NCBI GenBank assembly: GCA_033060915.1
Contig: CM065378.1
Span: forward strand, 13,521,501-13,585,500
Direction of reading: 5' to 3'
DNA from: Euryodendron excelsum
Lineage: Eukaryota; Streptophyta; Magnoliopsida; Ericales; Pentaphylacaceae
DNA length: 64,000 bases
Each line of letters starts with the position of its first letter. Position 1 is the stretch's first letter. The notes beneath the pieces were generated by a model. The model saw only the letters and a list, made by a program, of their open reading frames with translations. It had not been told where the DNA came from and made no database searches. Positions 11,908-22,613 of the stretch are shown here, one piece after another. Position numbers and translations under genes: made by a program.

Positions 11908-14794
11908 AATTAGTACTGTCAGTTCTTGCACGATGTTGTCATACACCCCTCTAGTGGCCTGGACCCTGGCATTAGGATAGTGGTAGGCAATGAAGAGGAC
12001 TTGAGTGCTTATTTCAGGCTGCTGCCCCAAAAACTCTATCCCGAAACTGGATGTGGACCTAAAGGCACAGGACCTAAGGGCACAACCTCATAATTTACCA
12101 GTAGAAGTGCATACTAATTTTCACTATTGACACTAGAACCTTGTATTGATTCATGTGACTGTTGGTTTTTCTTAGTAGGTGGACTTTCACGCTGAAATAT
12201 GACTTAATTTTTTTACACTGCCTCTTGGCATTTTTTCTGTTCTTTTCTGAGGTTGACTTCCAATTAATCATGTTGCAGGATTGAAGTTGCAAAGGCTGGT
12301 GGGGCATATTGAGTTTGTGAATGTCTCCTTTTATTATCCTTCAAGAGCAGCGGTATGTTAGTTAATACTCAACACTTTGTCTTCAACACTCCTAAGAATT
12401 TATTTGGCTACTTACTTTGAGGACCTTGCTTACTTTATCATTTCATCGAATGAAGAAATTGAATTTGCATTTGCATTTGCATTTGCATTTGAGCAATCTT
12501 TTGAAAGGCTTACTCCATTGTCCCACATTTCGGGGTTAATCCCATCCCCTGTACCCTAGTAATCAATGCGGTAGGTCACACTAGGTTGAATATGTCCTAG
12601 ATTATGCATTTTTGCATGTTTGGGAATGAAATGAAATTTCAAGCAAAATGTATTGCTATGAGCATGTCATTTCATGCAACTTGAAAGGCATGATATACAT
12701 TTTGAGATCACCTATCAATATCATGAAGGTCTAGATGAAGTTTTCTATCAAAAGCTGATTATTCTCACTTTTTCCAGGTCAAGCATTTTTGCTTCTATTG
12801 CACTAAATTTGCGAATGTTGCAATGCACTATCTCCTTGAAAAATCTATAACAATAACAATATCATGTATAATAAGTGATATCTAAACTCCATATTGCTAA
12901 ATCTCTCTTGTACTAATGTTGCTTGCTTTTTCTGATCAGACTACAAGAGTGCATTGGCTTTTTAAGTTCACGTAAAGTTTTTTGGTGTTACTATAGAAAG
13001 AATTGATATTTGTTTGTTTGAACAGGTACCTGTACTAACACATGTAAACATCTCGGTGCGTCCTAATGAAGTGGTTGCACTTGTAAGAAACTGTTTGTCT
13101 GTTTATTGGTGTTATATCTTCAGTAATGACCATAAGAAATAAACAGAACTTTGTTCTGTTGTTGGTTAGGTTGGTCTTAGTGGTAGTGGAAAAAGCACCC
13201 TCGTGAACCTTCTGCTTCGTCTTTATGAACCAACAAGTGGTCAGGTAAGCTCCTTTACATCTTGTGCTGGGCTCTTAACATCTTGTAATTGAATAAATGA
13301 AAAGAAGGAATTGGCTCCTTGAAGAACTCGATCCATATACATATAAATGCTCCAGATTGAATAAATGAAAAGAAGGAATTGGCTCCTTAAAGAACTCGAT
13401 CCATATACACATAAATACTCCAGAAGAGTTCAGTTTTCCCTAAAGAAGCAAATCCTGAAAACTCTTGTTCACAGAAGCCTGATCACTCTATTAATATAGG
13501 AAAAAAAGGAGAGCTTTGTTCCTGTATTAGTTGTGATCATTGTCATAAAATTTTCTTTTGATGGTTGGTATGTTGACTCTTCTTTTGATGGTTGCATGTT
13601 GGCTTTTCTTTTGATGGTTGGCATGTTAGCTTTTCTTTCAATGGCATTTTGTCTTCTACTTTCTTTCTTTATCAGTGTACCCTGTTAGCACTTGGCTTTA
13701 CTTCACTAACCAAACATTGATTATTCCTTTCTTGCTTTTATTTATTTATACAGGGGGAAATGTAAATTACTTGAACTTTTCACCTGAACTTCTTGTTTAA
13801 TTTTGTTAGATCTTAATTGATGGGTTCCCTCTTAAAGACTTGGATATCAAGTGGTTGAGGGAAAGAATCGGATTTGTGGGACAGGTTTTGCTTGTTAACT
13901 TCCAGCCTGTTTATAAAGTGAAACTTGTAAGATATTTTTTTCCTTACTGTATGTGTTTTAAATAGGAACCCCGACTTTTCCGGATGGATGTTAGTTCAAA
14001 CATAAGATATGGATGTACCCAAGATATTAAGCAGGAGGATGTGGAATTGGCTGCCAAGCAGGCATATGCTCACGAGTTCATCTTATCCCTGCCCAATGGT
14101 TACGAAACAATTGTTGATGATGATTTGCTCAGTGGAGGACAAAAGCAACGAATTGCAATTGCTCGTGCCATTATTAGGGACCCAACCATTTTGATCCTTG
14201 ATGAAGCCACTAGTGCTCTAGATGCAGAGAGTGAACACTATGTAAAGGTAGCTTATATCCGGCAATAACAGAAACCATAAAACATGGGAACTTTGAAGTC
14301 ACTGACAATGCATGTGTGTTATTTTTTTATTGTACATAGGGTGTTCTTCGTGCCCTCAGAAATGATCTAAAGACCAAGAGAACCGTCATAGTAATTGCAC
14401 ACAGGTGAGTCCTATAATCTCCATTTGAGTATATTGATCTCAAGTTCTAGTAGTACATAATTCCCTCTTTCTGCAGACTCTCCACAATACAAGCTGCTGA
14501 CAGGATAGTGGTAATGGATGGTGGTCAAATTGTTGAGGTATATGCACACTGGTTGTTGGATTTCTGTATAAAAACATGTAAATGATAATACCGACAAAAC
14601 ATCACACCTCCTTACCATGCAAATGAACCTAGTAGGTTTTGATCCTGCCATCACAGGACGGCAATGCCATTAACCTTTTAGCATTAAGCAGTGACTTATG
14701 TTCCCACATGCAGATGGGCAACCACATGGAGCTTCTCACTAAAGATGGCTTGTATGCACGACTGACCAAAAGACAAGCTGATGCTGTGGCGTGA
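3393..14794 (+). CDS. ABCB26: Half-size ABC transporter, subfamily B, chloroplast type (ABCB26/TAP1-like)
   Basis: Eighteen exons join in frame to 702 residues (Arabidopsis ABCB26: about 700): 3393-3848, 4912-5039, 7244-7286, 7754-7798, 7940-8062, 8143-8246, 8805-8859, 8960-9030, 9193-9295, 11288-11498, 12279-12352, 13026-13082, 13170-13244, 13810-13884, 13966-14247, 14340-14404, 14477-14537, 14714-14794. The N-terminus is Ser/Arg-rich like a plastid transit peptide. A membrane domain follows (about 125-435), then one nucleotide-binding domain: Walker [10 protein letters not shown] (492-500), Q-loop near 540, signature LSGGQ (595-599), Walker B ILILDE (615-620), D-loop SALD, switch His near 655. 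It should act as a dimer exporting an unknown substrate across a plastid membrane. An in-frame GTG at 3369 precedes the ATG; the ATG is chosen as the first standard start. Intron 10 has a GC donor. Transposon relics lie in introns 1 and 2. Confidence 0.93.
4026..4256. repeat. Probable MITE remnant rich in GAGCCGAGCTCGAG-like motifs
   Basis: In intron 1 of ABCB26, the motifs GATTCGAGTCGAGTTGTGCG, GAGCCGAGCTCGAG and CGAGCCGAACACGAGCCGAG recur within about 230 bp. Such GAGC/GAGCTCG-rich short elements are frequent non-autonomous DNA transposons in eudicot introns. I could not define terminal repeats or a target duplication, so the limits are approximate. Confidence 0.4.
4380..4665 (-). mobile_element. 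LINE fragment, reverse-transcriptase zinc-binding (zf-RVT) end
   Basis: The reverse complement translates, across frameshifts, into the C-terminal zinc-binding region of plant L1-type reverse transcriptases: a Cys-rich CIMC segment, then a Cys-Asp-Met-Val-Arg-Glu-Leu-Trp-like stretch, then [18 protein letters not shown], a typical end of that domain. It is broken by stops and only about 290 bp long, so it is a dead 3' fragment. It lies antisense in intron 1 of ABCB26. Confidence 0.65.
5680..6258. mobile_element. Non-autonomous hAT-type element (MITE) in ABCB26 intron 2
   Basis: The 579 bp element begins CAGGGACGAAG and ends CTTCGTCCCTG, an 11-bp perfect terminal inverted repeat. It is flanked by a perfect 8-bp target duplication CCTACATT (5672-5679 and 6259-6266). 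TIRs starting CAGGG and 8-bp duplications are the hallmark of the hAT superfamily. No transposase coding is present. A run of 47 G (6110-6156) sits in the right half. Its location in an intron that still splices in frame explains its tolerance. Confidence 0.92.
6110..6156. repeat. Poly-G homopolymer of 47 bases
   Basis: An uninterrupted G run inside the hAT MITE. Its exact length is likely to be an assembly estimate. Such a tract on the sense strand of an intron could form G-quadruplex RNA or DNA. Confidence 0.85.
8715..8770. repeat. Short dispersed repeat core just upstream of ABCB26 exon 7
   Basis: The segment with AACTCAACTCAACAAAGCC and ACTTGGGATCAGCTACATGA resembles segments at 29251-29300 and 35801-35850. 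This short interspersed sequence is common in eudicot genomes (SINE-like or MITE-like; family not certain). It ends about 35 bp before the 3' splice site of exon 7 (8805), so it may overlap the branch-point region. Confidence 0.45.
9331..9358. repeat. (CT)n microsatellite in ABCB26 intron 9
   Basis: A pure CT tract of about 28 bp, 35 bp after the exon 9 donor. Confidence 0.85.
11499..11500 (+). other. Non-canonical GC splice donor of ABCB26 intron 10
   Basis: Exon 10 must end at 11498 (TCT CAA G) to join in frame with exon 11 at 12279 (GA TTG AAG), which continues the conserved sequence LKLQRL...[13 protein letters not shown]. The intron then begins GCAAGC and ends TTGCAG. AAG|GCAAGC is the strong consensus context of GC-AG introns. 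No GT donor nearby keeps the frame. Confidence 0.85.
11859..11906. repeat. (CT)n microsatellite in ABCB26 intron 10
   Basis: A CT tract of about 48 bp within the GC-AG intron. Confidence 0.85.
13288..13423. repeat. 68-bp tandem duplication in ABCB26 intron 13
   Basis: Two head-to-tail 68-bp copies (13288-13355 and 13356-13423) start ATTGAATAAATGAAAAGAAG and end with CTCCAG. They differ at only three positions, so the duplication is fairly recent. Confidence 0.92.
13551..13645. repeat. Three imperfect ~32-bp tandem units in ABCB26 intron 13
   Basis: The unit TTTTCTTTTGATGGTTGG followed by a CATGTT/TATGTT segment is repeated three times with small changes. It starts about 130 bp after the 68-bp duplication in the same intron. 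Confidence 0.75.
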
Positions 14795-15474
14795 ACTGGA
14801 ACAGACTGATGCAATAGATTTTCCTGTATGTGTTCTTCCTCAGAGACGATGTTCGTCAGTTGCAGTGCGGAGGTGAAGCAGTGATTTTTTTTTACTGCTG
14901 AGCATGTACATTTGCATCTGTCCAGCTGCAAAATTTGGAATTTCCCCAGAGGAGAATAGGAGGGTATGACATTGAAGCAGTTGCAGTGTGGACATATCAA
15001 AGCTCTCAGAATTAGCAAGGGAGCTTCATACAGAATCTGCTGATTATTTCCTCCCTATTTATTAACTTATCTTTTAAGAACTCTTAGACGAGGCCTAAGG
15101 CCAGAAAATGTAACACGTAATTTGACATACTGTAATTATCATACAGCACATTAAGGTCCAAATCTCAATTGTTTATTGGAATAAAACTAATATTTACATA
15201 TTTTCAGGAGAAATTTTCAATGGGTAAGACGAGTTTTCTGTAAATAAATAAAAAAATTTATGAGTGTTTTTATAACTTTTTGGTGGGATTGGAAAAAATT
15301 GTGTTTGTATAGATTTTCCCACCAACCAACCATGCATAAATGAAGTAACAAAACTTTACCAGGGTCCTGGAGGCCTCACTAGTTTTTACTGTGCTGATTC
15401 TGGACCATTCACCCAAAGCTCGGTACGTATATGGAAAACATTTTAAGGTCGAAGTATACTCGTGTCTCTCCACA
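14795..15474. other. ABCB26 3' UTR and spacer
   Basis: This holds the 3' UTR of ABCB26 and the upstream region of the next gene. AATAAAA at about 15179-15185 is a plausible polyadenylation signal, 385 bp after the stop. No other coding is seen. Confidence 0.5.
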
Positions 15475-17330
15475 GTGAACTCCGATTCCCAGATCAATGG
15501 CGATTCAACAAATGCATCGAAAACCGACGAAGACCTCAAGTACGGTTTGCCACGACCGGAAATGTACAAGAACCCTCTCGCCGGAACTATTGACGCCTAC
15601 GACCGCCACCTCTTTCTCTGTTACAAAAATCCCGAGAACTGGCTGTCAGTGGCGAAGACCCGCAGTCCGATCCTCTTCCGAGGCTTCTAAACGCAGCTCT
15701 CCCAAGTCCCGCAGAAATCACATCCACGGAAAGGTCGCCTTTTCCATCTACATTTTCTCTTGTTTGGGCCATCGCAACTTCACCTGTGACTTGAGGGAAA
15801 TGTGCTTGGTAGTATCAAACCTAACATTGTTTGGTTGCTGAGAAATATGAAAAGAAAAACCGAACGAAATTAGAATTAAAAAAATGGACTTCTTACTGAA
15901 AAATTGCTGGTCTAGTTGAATTGATTCCATTAATCAAATTCTTAATTTTAAACTTTTTCCTTGAACAGATTCGTTTAAAGCTATGTGAGGGAGGGGACGA
16001 TGGTTCAGAATCTTCGAATAGGGACATTTTAATTTTTCCAGATATGATTAGATATAGGTAATGTATCTGAGCAAAGGCTTTGTTTTGCTTCTTTCGGATT
16101 CGATATGAGAGCTGTTTCCTTCGTTTGTCTTTCTCTGTTTTAGGCGTTTGACAGATCTTGATGTCGATACTTTCGTAGAGGATGTGCTTGTGGTTGGTTC
16201 CCGACGGGCAACAGGAGGATCGCCGGAGATGCTGACTGGCTTATGTGTATTTGTGTGTTGCCATCAGAACCGAGACAGGAGATGTGGCATATGTGGCTCT
16301 CTTCTTGTCGAGAGGTTTAAAGAAGAGATTGAATTGCTAGCAATGAAACATCAAGTGTTTGTTAGTCCTTGCTCCAACCTTGGTGGGCACCAGTATGCTG
16401 GAAACTTGATAATTTTCAGCCAAAATCTAGAGGGAAACTGTGAAGGTCATTGGTAAGTTCCAGATATAAATTGTTGGTTTTTCTGTTGATCGCTTGATCT
16501 TTTTTCTTCATTCATCAGTTTGTTTGTTCGGCTGTAAATTCCATAAATACAAGGAAACTGTGGGCCATACATATAAAGATTGTTGATGTTTAAACTTTTA
16601 TATTGTAGGTACGGTTATGTAACTACGAATGATGTCCCTGTTTTGCTCGATGTGCATGTTGGGAAGAGGAAGATTATGGAACGGCTCTGGAGGTTGGTTC
16701 AATTCTAATTTTGTGCTTACCCAATAAAAACTTTTACTTATTTATCTCTGATTGGCTTTGCCAAGGATGTTATCTGTAGGATTTCTATCCAATCACTACT
16801 AAATAATGTAGGTCATATAGTTAACTGACTTATTTTGGTATTCTGGTTAGAGGAATAGAACTCGTCACTTTTTGAGTTCTAGTAGGTTGTTTCCTCAAGT
16901 TGGAAATTGATCATCGCAGTCCAAATTTTTCTCTTTGTTGATGTTAACTTTGCCAATTGGTTCTTTTGGGATTTATAAGAGCATGCTGATTTAGGGTGCC
17001 ATTCTTCACTCTCTGTCTCTGACTCAATTTTGCCTCTCGAAAATCCGTTATTTATTTTTTCTTGTATTTTATCCCTTATTCTGTCAACCCCCATAGGTTT
17101 GAGTAGTTTCTAAATCCCAATAAAGTTGTCTTGAGTTTTGTCTTGGTACATTTCCACTGTTTTTCTGTCAATCTGAAGTGATCTTTTCATATTCCGGTAA
17201 GGGCATGACTAAAAAGTTTTGTTATGGAATTTTTGGCTTGCCTGCAATGGAACTGTTCATCATGTCCTGTTTTATGAAGAAAAAAAAAGTGGAATGAATA
17301 AGAAATAATGTTTTCAAACTCGGATGCATC

Positions 17331-18453
17331 TGTTGAAAATACTTCCCTTCTAAACTGTGTATAAGAAGTGTTCTAAACACTTAATGCAACTAGTACAAAA
17401 CTAGCAATTAACTTGAAGCAAACTAAAAATCAACTAGAAGGCAAATAGAAGCAATTCTAAAAGTATCAATACAGAACTTGAACAACTTACCTGATTGTCG
17501 TACTTAAATAAAAAATCTTGAAGATGAACAAAAGATCGAAGAACTGAAAGGTACATCTATTCGAGTGTGTGACACTTTCTCCTTAAAGACAGATTTGCTT
17601 TTCAAAGTTGATGCTCACGAGAAGATGGGTGTCTGCCTTACATAATGAAACGACCTCAGCAGATTCTAAGCAGCAAATCAAGAGAATCTGCTCGGCGGAA
17701 CAATCAGATAATACTGAACTCTATCGGAAAATGGGAGGAGGAAAAAGAATGCAGCACAGAAAATTCAATGCTATGCAATTTTCGAAATTACTGAATAAAT
17801 TGAATTCATTATGAATGCAGGATTCAACACTATTTATAGAGCCCAGGTATCTGTTCATTGCACTAGTTCGAACAGGCACAATAACCAAACAGCCCCATGG
17901 GACACATCCCTTCACCGGAACGAACACATCCGTTAAGAGTCAGCGGAATTCTAATGGCTCCAACGGTCAGAAATTAATTTTGAATTCAATTTATTTGATT
18001 TGAATCTAATCCTGACCCAAAAAGACAAAGGCAGAACCGAACCCACGACCCACGACCGAGCTCGGTGCGGTGCCGGCGGCGGCGGCGGCGGCGTGCGCTC
18101 GTGTTTTGTGGGTCAACTCATGAGTTGAGTAGGTCCTCCTCCTTCCACAAAATTGGGATGTGCCTCTTGGGGCCCAAACTCACCTTCAAGTCATAGTTTT
18201 ATATGCACATCACCTTCTACTTAAAATTCTGATGTGGGATAAGTCTTTTCAACTTTTAATTTCCCATGGTCATGTTGGTCACTTTGAAAGCCAATAACTT
18301 ATTCAATCTTTAACGGATTTGAGCAAATAAATACATGAGATTAATCTCTTCACAGAGGGTAATCCAACGCATCATGGACCTATTTAAACGGAGGTATGGG
18401 TTCCACATTTTAATTGACTCAAAGTCGTGCAAAATCATTATTTTTTTTTATCA
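17331..18453 (-). repeat. 3' LTR of the Copia element (about 1.12 kb)
   Basis: The right boundary is placed by similarity to the 92-bp LTR piece at 21600-21691: both contain CCATGGACC- or TCATGGACC-like sequence, AAACGGAGGT, ACATTTTAATTG/ATATTTTAATTG and GTGCAAAA. The LTR includes a (CGG)n tract at about 18072-18092. The tip next to the internal region has changed from TGTTGG to TGATAA on the minus strand. Confidence 0.7.
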
Positions 18454-18493
18454 ATCCTCTACATGAATGAGATTGGCTAATAAAGAAAATGCA

Positions 18494-18496
<3 letters not shown>

Positions 18497-18555
<59 letters not shown>
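18497..18555. repeat. (GA)n microsatellite within the Copia element
   Basis: A pure GA tract of about 59 bp lies just inside the left LTR, in the stretch between RNase H and the 3' LTR. Confidence 0.85.
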
Positions 18556-18559
<4 letters not shown>

Positions 18560-19095
18560 AGTGAAAAGTTGCCACATCGGGAGAGGTGACTTTTGGCTTT
18601 GAACCTTCCCCAGGGAAATACTATCGGGTTTATTTGGCTAACCAATGGACATGATGTCTTGAACTGTTCAGCTGTTTGTATAAACCAAGACAATAGTATT
18701 CACACGGTTCCTTTTCAGTCATCTAGTGATCCATTCGGTTGTGTTCATTTTGGCCCTGAACAATGCTTGATAGATTTATGGGTACTCTAGAGAAATTAGC
18801 CTTAGATTTTCTCATAGAAGCGGCCTCTTAATACTCATATGAGTGATTTCTTATTAAAAGTATCCTGCTACACTCCACTTGGAATTCCCAAGGTATAAGA
18901 ATCATTAAAAGCTAAGCTCATCCTGTTCAATTACCATAGGTTATCACCATTTCATTATAGGAATGGACAGCAGAATGAGTTCCTCAGTGATTTGTCCTAA
19001 GTCACACATAATTCGGTTATCTCGTTGAATCTAGATCCTGGCATCTCTAGTCAGTTAGGTTGGGTTGCCATTATGGTAACTTTTTAAGTCATAGG

Positions 19096-21599
19096 CTAAA
19101 GGCCCATCTCTCTCGATAAATTCTCTACTTGATCTTTCGTCAAGCATTTCGTAAGTGGATCCGCAATGTTTTCCTTAGACTTGATATAATCCATGAATAT
19201 AATTCTATTCGAAAGCAATTGTCTCGCGGTGTTGTGTCGATGACGGATATGTCGCGTCTTTCCATTATACATGTGGTTTTGTGCTCTTGTTATTGCACAT
19301 TGACAATTGCAATGGATACGAATCACAGAGACAGGTTTTGGCCACACGGGAATATCCTCCAGAAAGTTACGAAGCCACTCTACTTTCTCTCCTGCTTTAT
19401 ATCTAAAGCGATAAACTCAGATTCCATAGTGGATCTGGCTATGCAAGTTTGTTTTGAGGATCTCCATGAAATTACTGCGCTTCCAAGAGTAAAGACATAT
19501 CCACTTATGGATTTAGAATCTCTAATATCAAATATCTAGTTTGCGTCTGCGTAGCCTTCTACAATAGCTGGATATCTTGTATAGTGTAGCCCATACTTCA
19601 AGGTGAATCTCAGATACCTGAGAACCCTAATTATGGTCTTCCAGTGGTTTGACTCTGGGTTACTCGTATATCTACTCAGTCTGCTTATCGTATAAGTAAT
19701 ATTTGGATGTGTGCAATTCATGAGACACATTAAACTGCCAATTATTCATGAGAATTCTAATTGGGATATGCTTTCACCGTTGTTCTTGTATAGATGTAGA
19801 TTTCTATCTATGGGTGTTCTCGCTAGATTGTTATCAGACTTAGTAAATTTTTCGAGTATTTTCTCGATGTGATGAGTTTGTGATAACGCATATCCATTAG
19901 ATGTTTTGGTAATTTTAATACCAAGTATTACATCTGTAATACCTAGATCCTTCATGTCAAACTTATTATTCAACATCTTCTTAGTACCTTTAATGACTTT
20001 ATTATTTCTACATATGATAATCATATCATCTACATAAAAACACACAATGACATAACAATTAGAAGTGTTTTTTTACATAGGCACACTTATTTCATTCATT
20101 TATCTTGAAGCTGTTTGACAGTATAACATTATCAAATTTCTCATGCCATTGCTTAGGGGCTTGTTTTAGTCCATATAAGGACTTAACATGTTTGCATACC
20201 TTGTTCTCTTTGTCATGAACAATGAACCCTTCTGGTTGTTCTATGTCAATCTCATCATTCAAATCACCATTTAAGAATGCTGTCTTAATATCCATTTGAT
20301 GAATCTCAAGATTATGTATGGCCGCAAAGGCTATCAAGATACGTATGGATGTTATTTTGGTTACAGGAGAATATGTATTGAAATAATCCATGCCCTTGGT
20401 CTGCTTGTAGCCTTTGACTACAAGTCTAGCCTTGTATTTGTCAATTGAACCATCTGCTTTTATCTTCCTCTTAAATATCTACTTGTATCTAAGAGGTTTA
20501 TTACCAAATGGAAGATCCACTAGTTCCCACGTATGATTTTGTAGAATCGATTCAACTTTACTATGGATAGCCTTTTTCCACAAAAAGGCTTCCGGAGAGG
20601 ACATAACTTTCTTATAACTCTGGGATTTATTTTCTAACAGAAGTGTTAGAAGGTCAGACCGAAAGATTTTGCAACCTTTGTCTTTTTACTTCGTCTAGGC
20701 TCATCATTGTTTCCTTTATCCACCGACCCATGATCTTGATCTACGATAGTATCATGAGTTCGTTTAAGCGAACTTGATTCAGGTGTAGACTTATCAGGAA
20801 ACTCCTCCTCAAAGAAGGATACAACCCTAGAGTCCATTACTATGTTCACGTGTATGTTTGATATTTTAGACTTGTGAACTAGGAACCGATATGCACAACT
20901 ATGTTTAGCATAGCTTATGAATATACAATCAACTGTTTTAGATCCTAACTTTACTTTCTTAGGCAAAGGAACTGCTACCTTAGCTAAACACCCTCACACT
21001 TTCAAGTATTTGTAGGAAGGTTCCCGACCTTTTCATAACTTATAAGGGGTTTTGCTAAGTTTCTTATGGGGTATCTTGTTAAGAACATAATTGGCGGATA
21101 GCAAGCCTTCCCCTCACAAATTTTGGGGTGCCTTAGAATTTATCAACATAACATTTATCATCTTTTTCAGAATATGATTTTTCTGCTCAGCAACTTCATT
21201 TTGCTATGGTGAATAAGGTGCAGTGATTTGATGTAGGATACCATGTTCAACACATAACAATACAAATGGTGCTTCATACTCACCACCTCTATCACTTCTT
21301 AACACATTAATCTTTTTGCTAAGTTAGTTCTCAACTTTATTTTTGTATTGTATAAACATGTCTATAGCTTCGTCTTTACTTCTCAGTAAGTAAACATGGC
21401 AATAGCGAGTGCAATCATTAATGAAAGTTATAAAGTATTTTTTACCGCCTCAAGTTTGCACAAATTTCAAGTCATAAACGTCACTATGAATTAGTTATAG
21501 GGGTTCAGTACTCCTTTCAATTGATTTAAATGGAGTTCTTGTGAACTTTGCCTCAACGCAAGTTGGATACTTATGATTAGCATTGAAATCAAGTTTAGG
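19096..21599 (-). pseudogene. Copia pol remnant: integrase, reverse transcriptase, RNase H
   Basis: Read on the minus strand from 21599 down to 19096, broken frames give: integrase core (about 21599-21150; motifs like HSDVYDLKFVQT and QNEVAEQKN), integrase C-terminal region (20966-20646, starting MPKKVKLGSKTVDCIFISYA), RT N-terminal part (20391-20092, with HQMDIKTAFLNGDL and SLYGLKQAPKQWHEKFD), the RT catalytic YVDDM motif (at 20045-20020), then RT connection (19730-19536, [20 protein letters not shown]) and RNase H end (19347-19096, KTRHIRHRHNTARQL; YIKSKENIADPLTK). Many stops and shifts separate these, so no functional protein is made. Confidence 0.9.
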
Positions 21600-21691
21600 C
21601 ATCCAACACACCATGGACCCACTTAAACGGAGGTGTGATTCTCATATTTTAATTGGCCCAAAGTAGTGCAAAACTACTGTTTTTCCAACAT
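21600..21691 (-). repeat. Truncated 5' LTR fragment of the Copia element
   Basis: Only the outermost 92 bp of this LTR remain. They join directly to integrase sequence at about 21600, which implies a deletion of the rest of the LTR, leader, gag, protease and the start of integrase. Confidence 0.7.
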
Positions 21692-22553
21692 CATCTCCTT
21701 TAGTTATAGATCTATGTAGAAATTTCGGACAGTTCAATTCTCTTCTGAGAATTCTTGCCTATCGTTGGGTGTCATTCAAACAAGTGATTATGGGGAGGAA
21801 GCAACTTTAATACCCTGATCAATTTTACAATCACATGTGCTATGACCTTTTCTTTTGAACATTTGGTAAGAAACTTGAGCTTTTCCTTAAAGCCAAGTCT
21901 ACAGCAAATATGTCCATCCTGTAATCTAGTTCCCAACAATTTAAACACTTTGTAATTTATATGACAGGTCCTATACAATTGCGTGTGATTGCTTTGACTA
22001 TTATGCAAGCAATGTGTTTGTCGTTCTTACAATTTTGTGTGGTTCAATAAACATATTGCAAAGAAATGAGTGAATGCTTGTTTGATAGTTTTTGAATTTG
22101 GGCTTTCTGTTTTATCTATTGCTTCCAGAAAAGAGCAAGTTGCTGCACTGTGGAAGTTTAATTCTATGCAGGGGACAAATGGGCTTGTCGAATGGAGGAG
22201 GGAAGAAACATGAAGAACCAAAGCTTCAAGAAAATAGTGGTGTCGTATGTTGGAATGAAAATAACTCGGAGAACAGCAGGAACAGCTCCATGGGAAATAG
22301 CAATAAAGGCAACACAAAAAATGGTGCAATCTGTTGCGGTGCTGTTGAAGGGGTTTCTTGTTGTGGAAACAAAATGGTGGAAGAGAAGACAAGCGTTGGA
22401 GAAAAGAATATGAGAGAAGGCACTAGAAGTAAGGGATTTGCAAGACTATAGCCATAGATAATTGTAGGGAGAAGCCTGATGTTCTGCTGCTGCAGCCATG
22501 GGAACAATGGCATCTATTTGCATAGCAGAAGCTTTTGCAGAAGGTCAAGCTGA

Positions 22554-22582
22554 AGTGCTCATACTCCTCGTTCATTTGTTGC

Positions 22583-22613
<31 letters not shown>

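Larger units (their letters stand above)
17331..21691 (-). mobile_element. Degenerate Ty1/Copia LTR retrotransposon inside intron 4 of the sucrase/ferredoxin-like gene
   Basis: The element is antisense to the host gene. The left end begins TGTTGAAAAT and the right end finishes TTTTTCCAACA, giving TG...CA ends. Flanking 5-mers GCATC (17326-17330) and TCATC (21692-21696) match at four of five positions, fitting an aged 5-bp target duplication. Internally it has integrase core, reverse transcriptase and RNase H remnants in Copia order (integrase before RT). Gag, protease and the N-terminal part of integrase are missing. It has one nearly full LTR on the left and only a 92-bp LTR piece on the right, so it is non-autonomous and dead. 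Confidence 0.88.
15475..22553 (+). pseudogene. Sucrase/ferredoxin-like (thioredoxin-like [2Fe-2S]) protein gene, frameshifted
   Basis: The five exons match plant sucrase/ferredoxin-like proteins, thioredoxin-fold proteins with a Cys/His iron-sulphur site and a C-terminal anchor: about 15475-15733, 15969-16057, 16144-16452, 16609-16692, 22172-22553. Exon 1 gives DLKYGLPRPEMYKNPLAG and YDRHLFLCYKNPENW; exon 3 gives CCHQNRDRRCGICG, SPCSNLGGHQYAGN; exon 4 VPVLLDVHVGK; exon 5 RGQMGLSNGGG, then CCG...GVSCC. Splice sites and phases are intact. Lesions: the expected start (about 15475) reads GTG, with no upstream ATG in frame. Exon 1 shifts frame near 15645 and again near 15700. Exon 5 meets TAG at 22449-22451, and the sequence resembling the membrane tail resumes only after further shifts near 22440, 22488 and 22528, ending at TGA 22551-22553. 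Intron 4 carries a Copia element. Single-base assembly errors could explain some shifts, so a living gene is not excluded. Confidence 0.78.
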
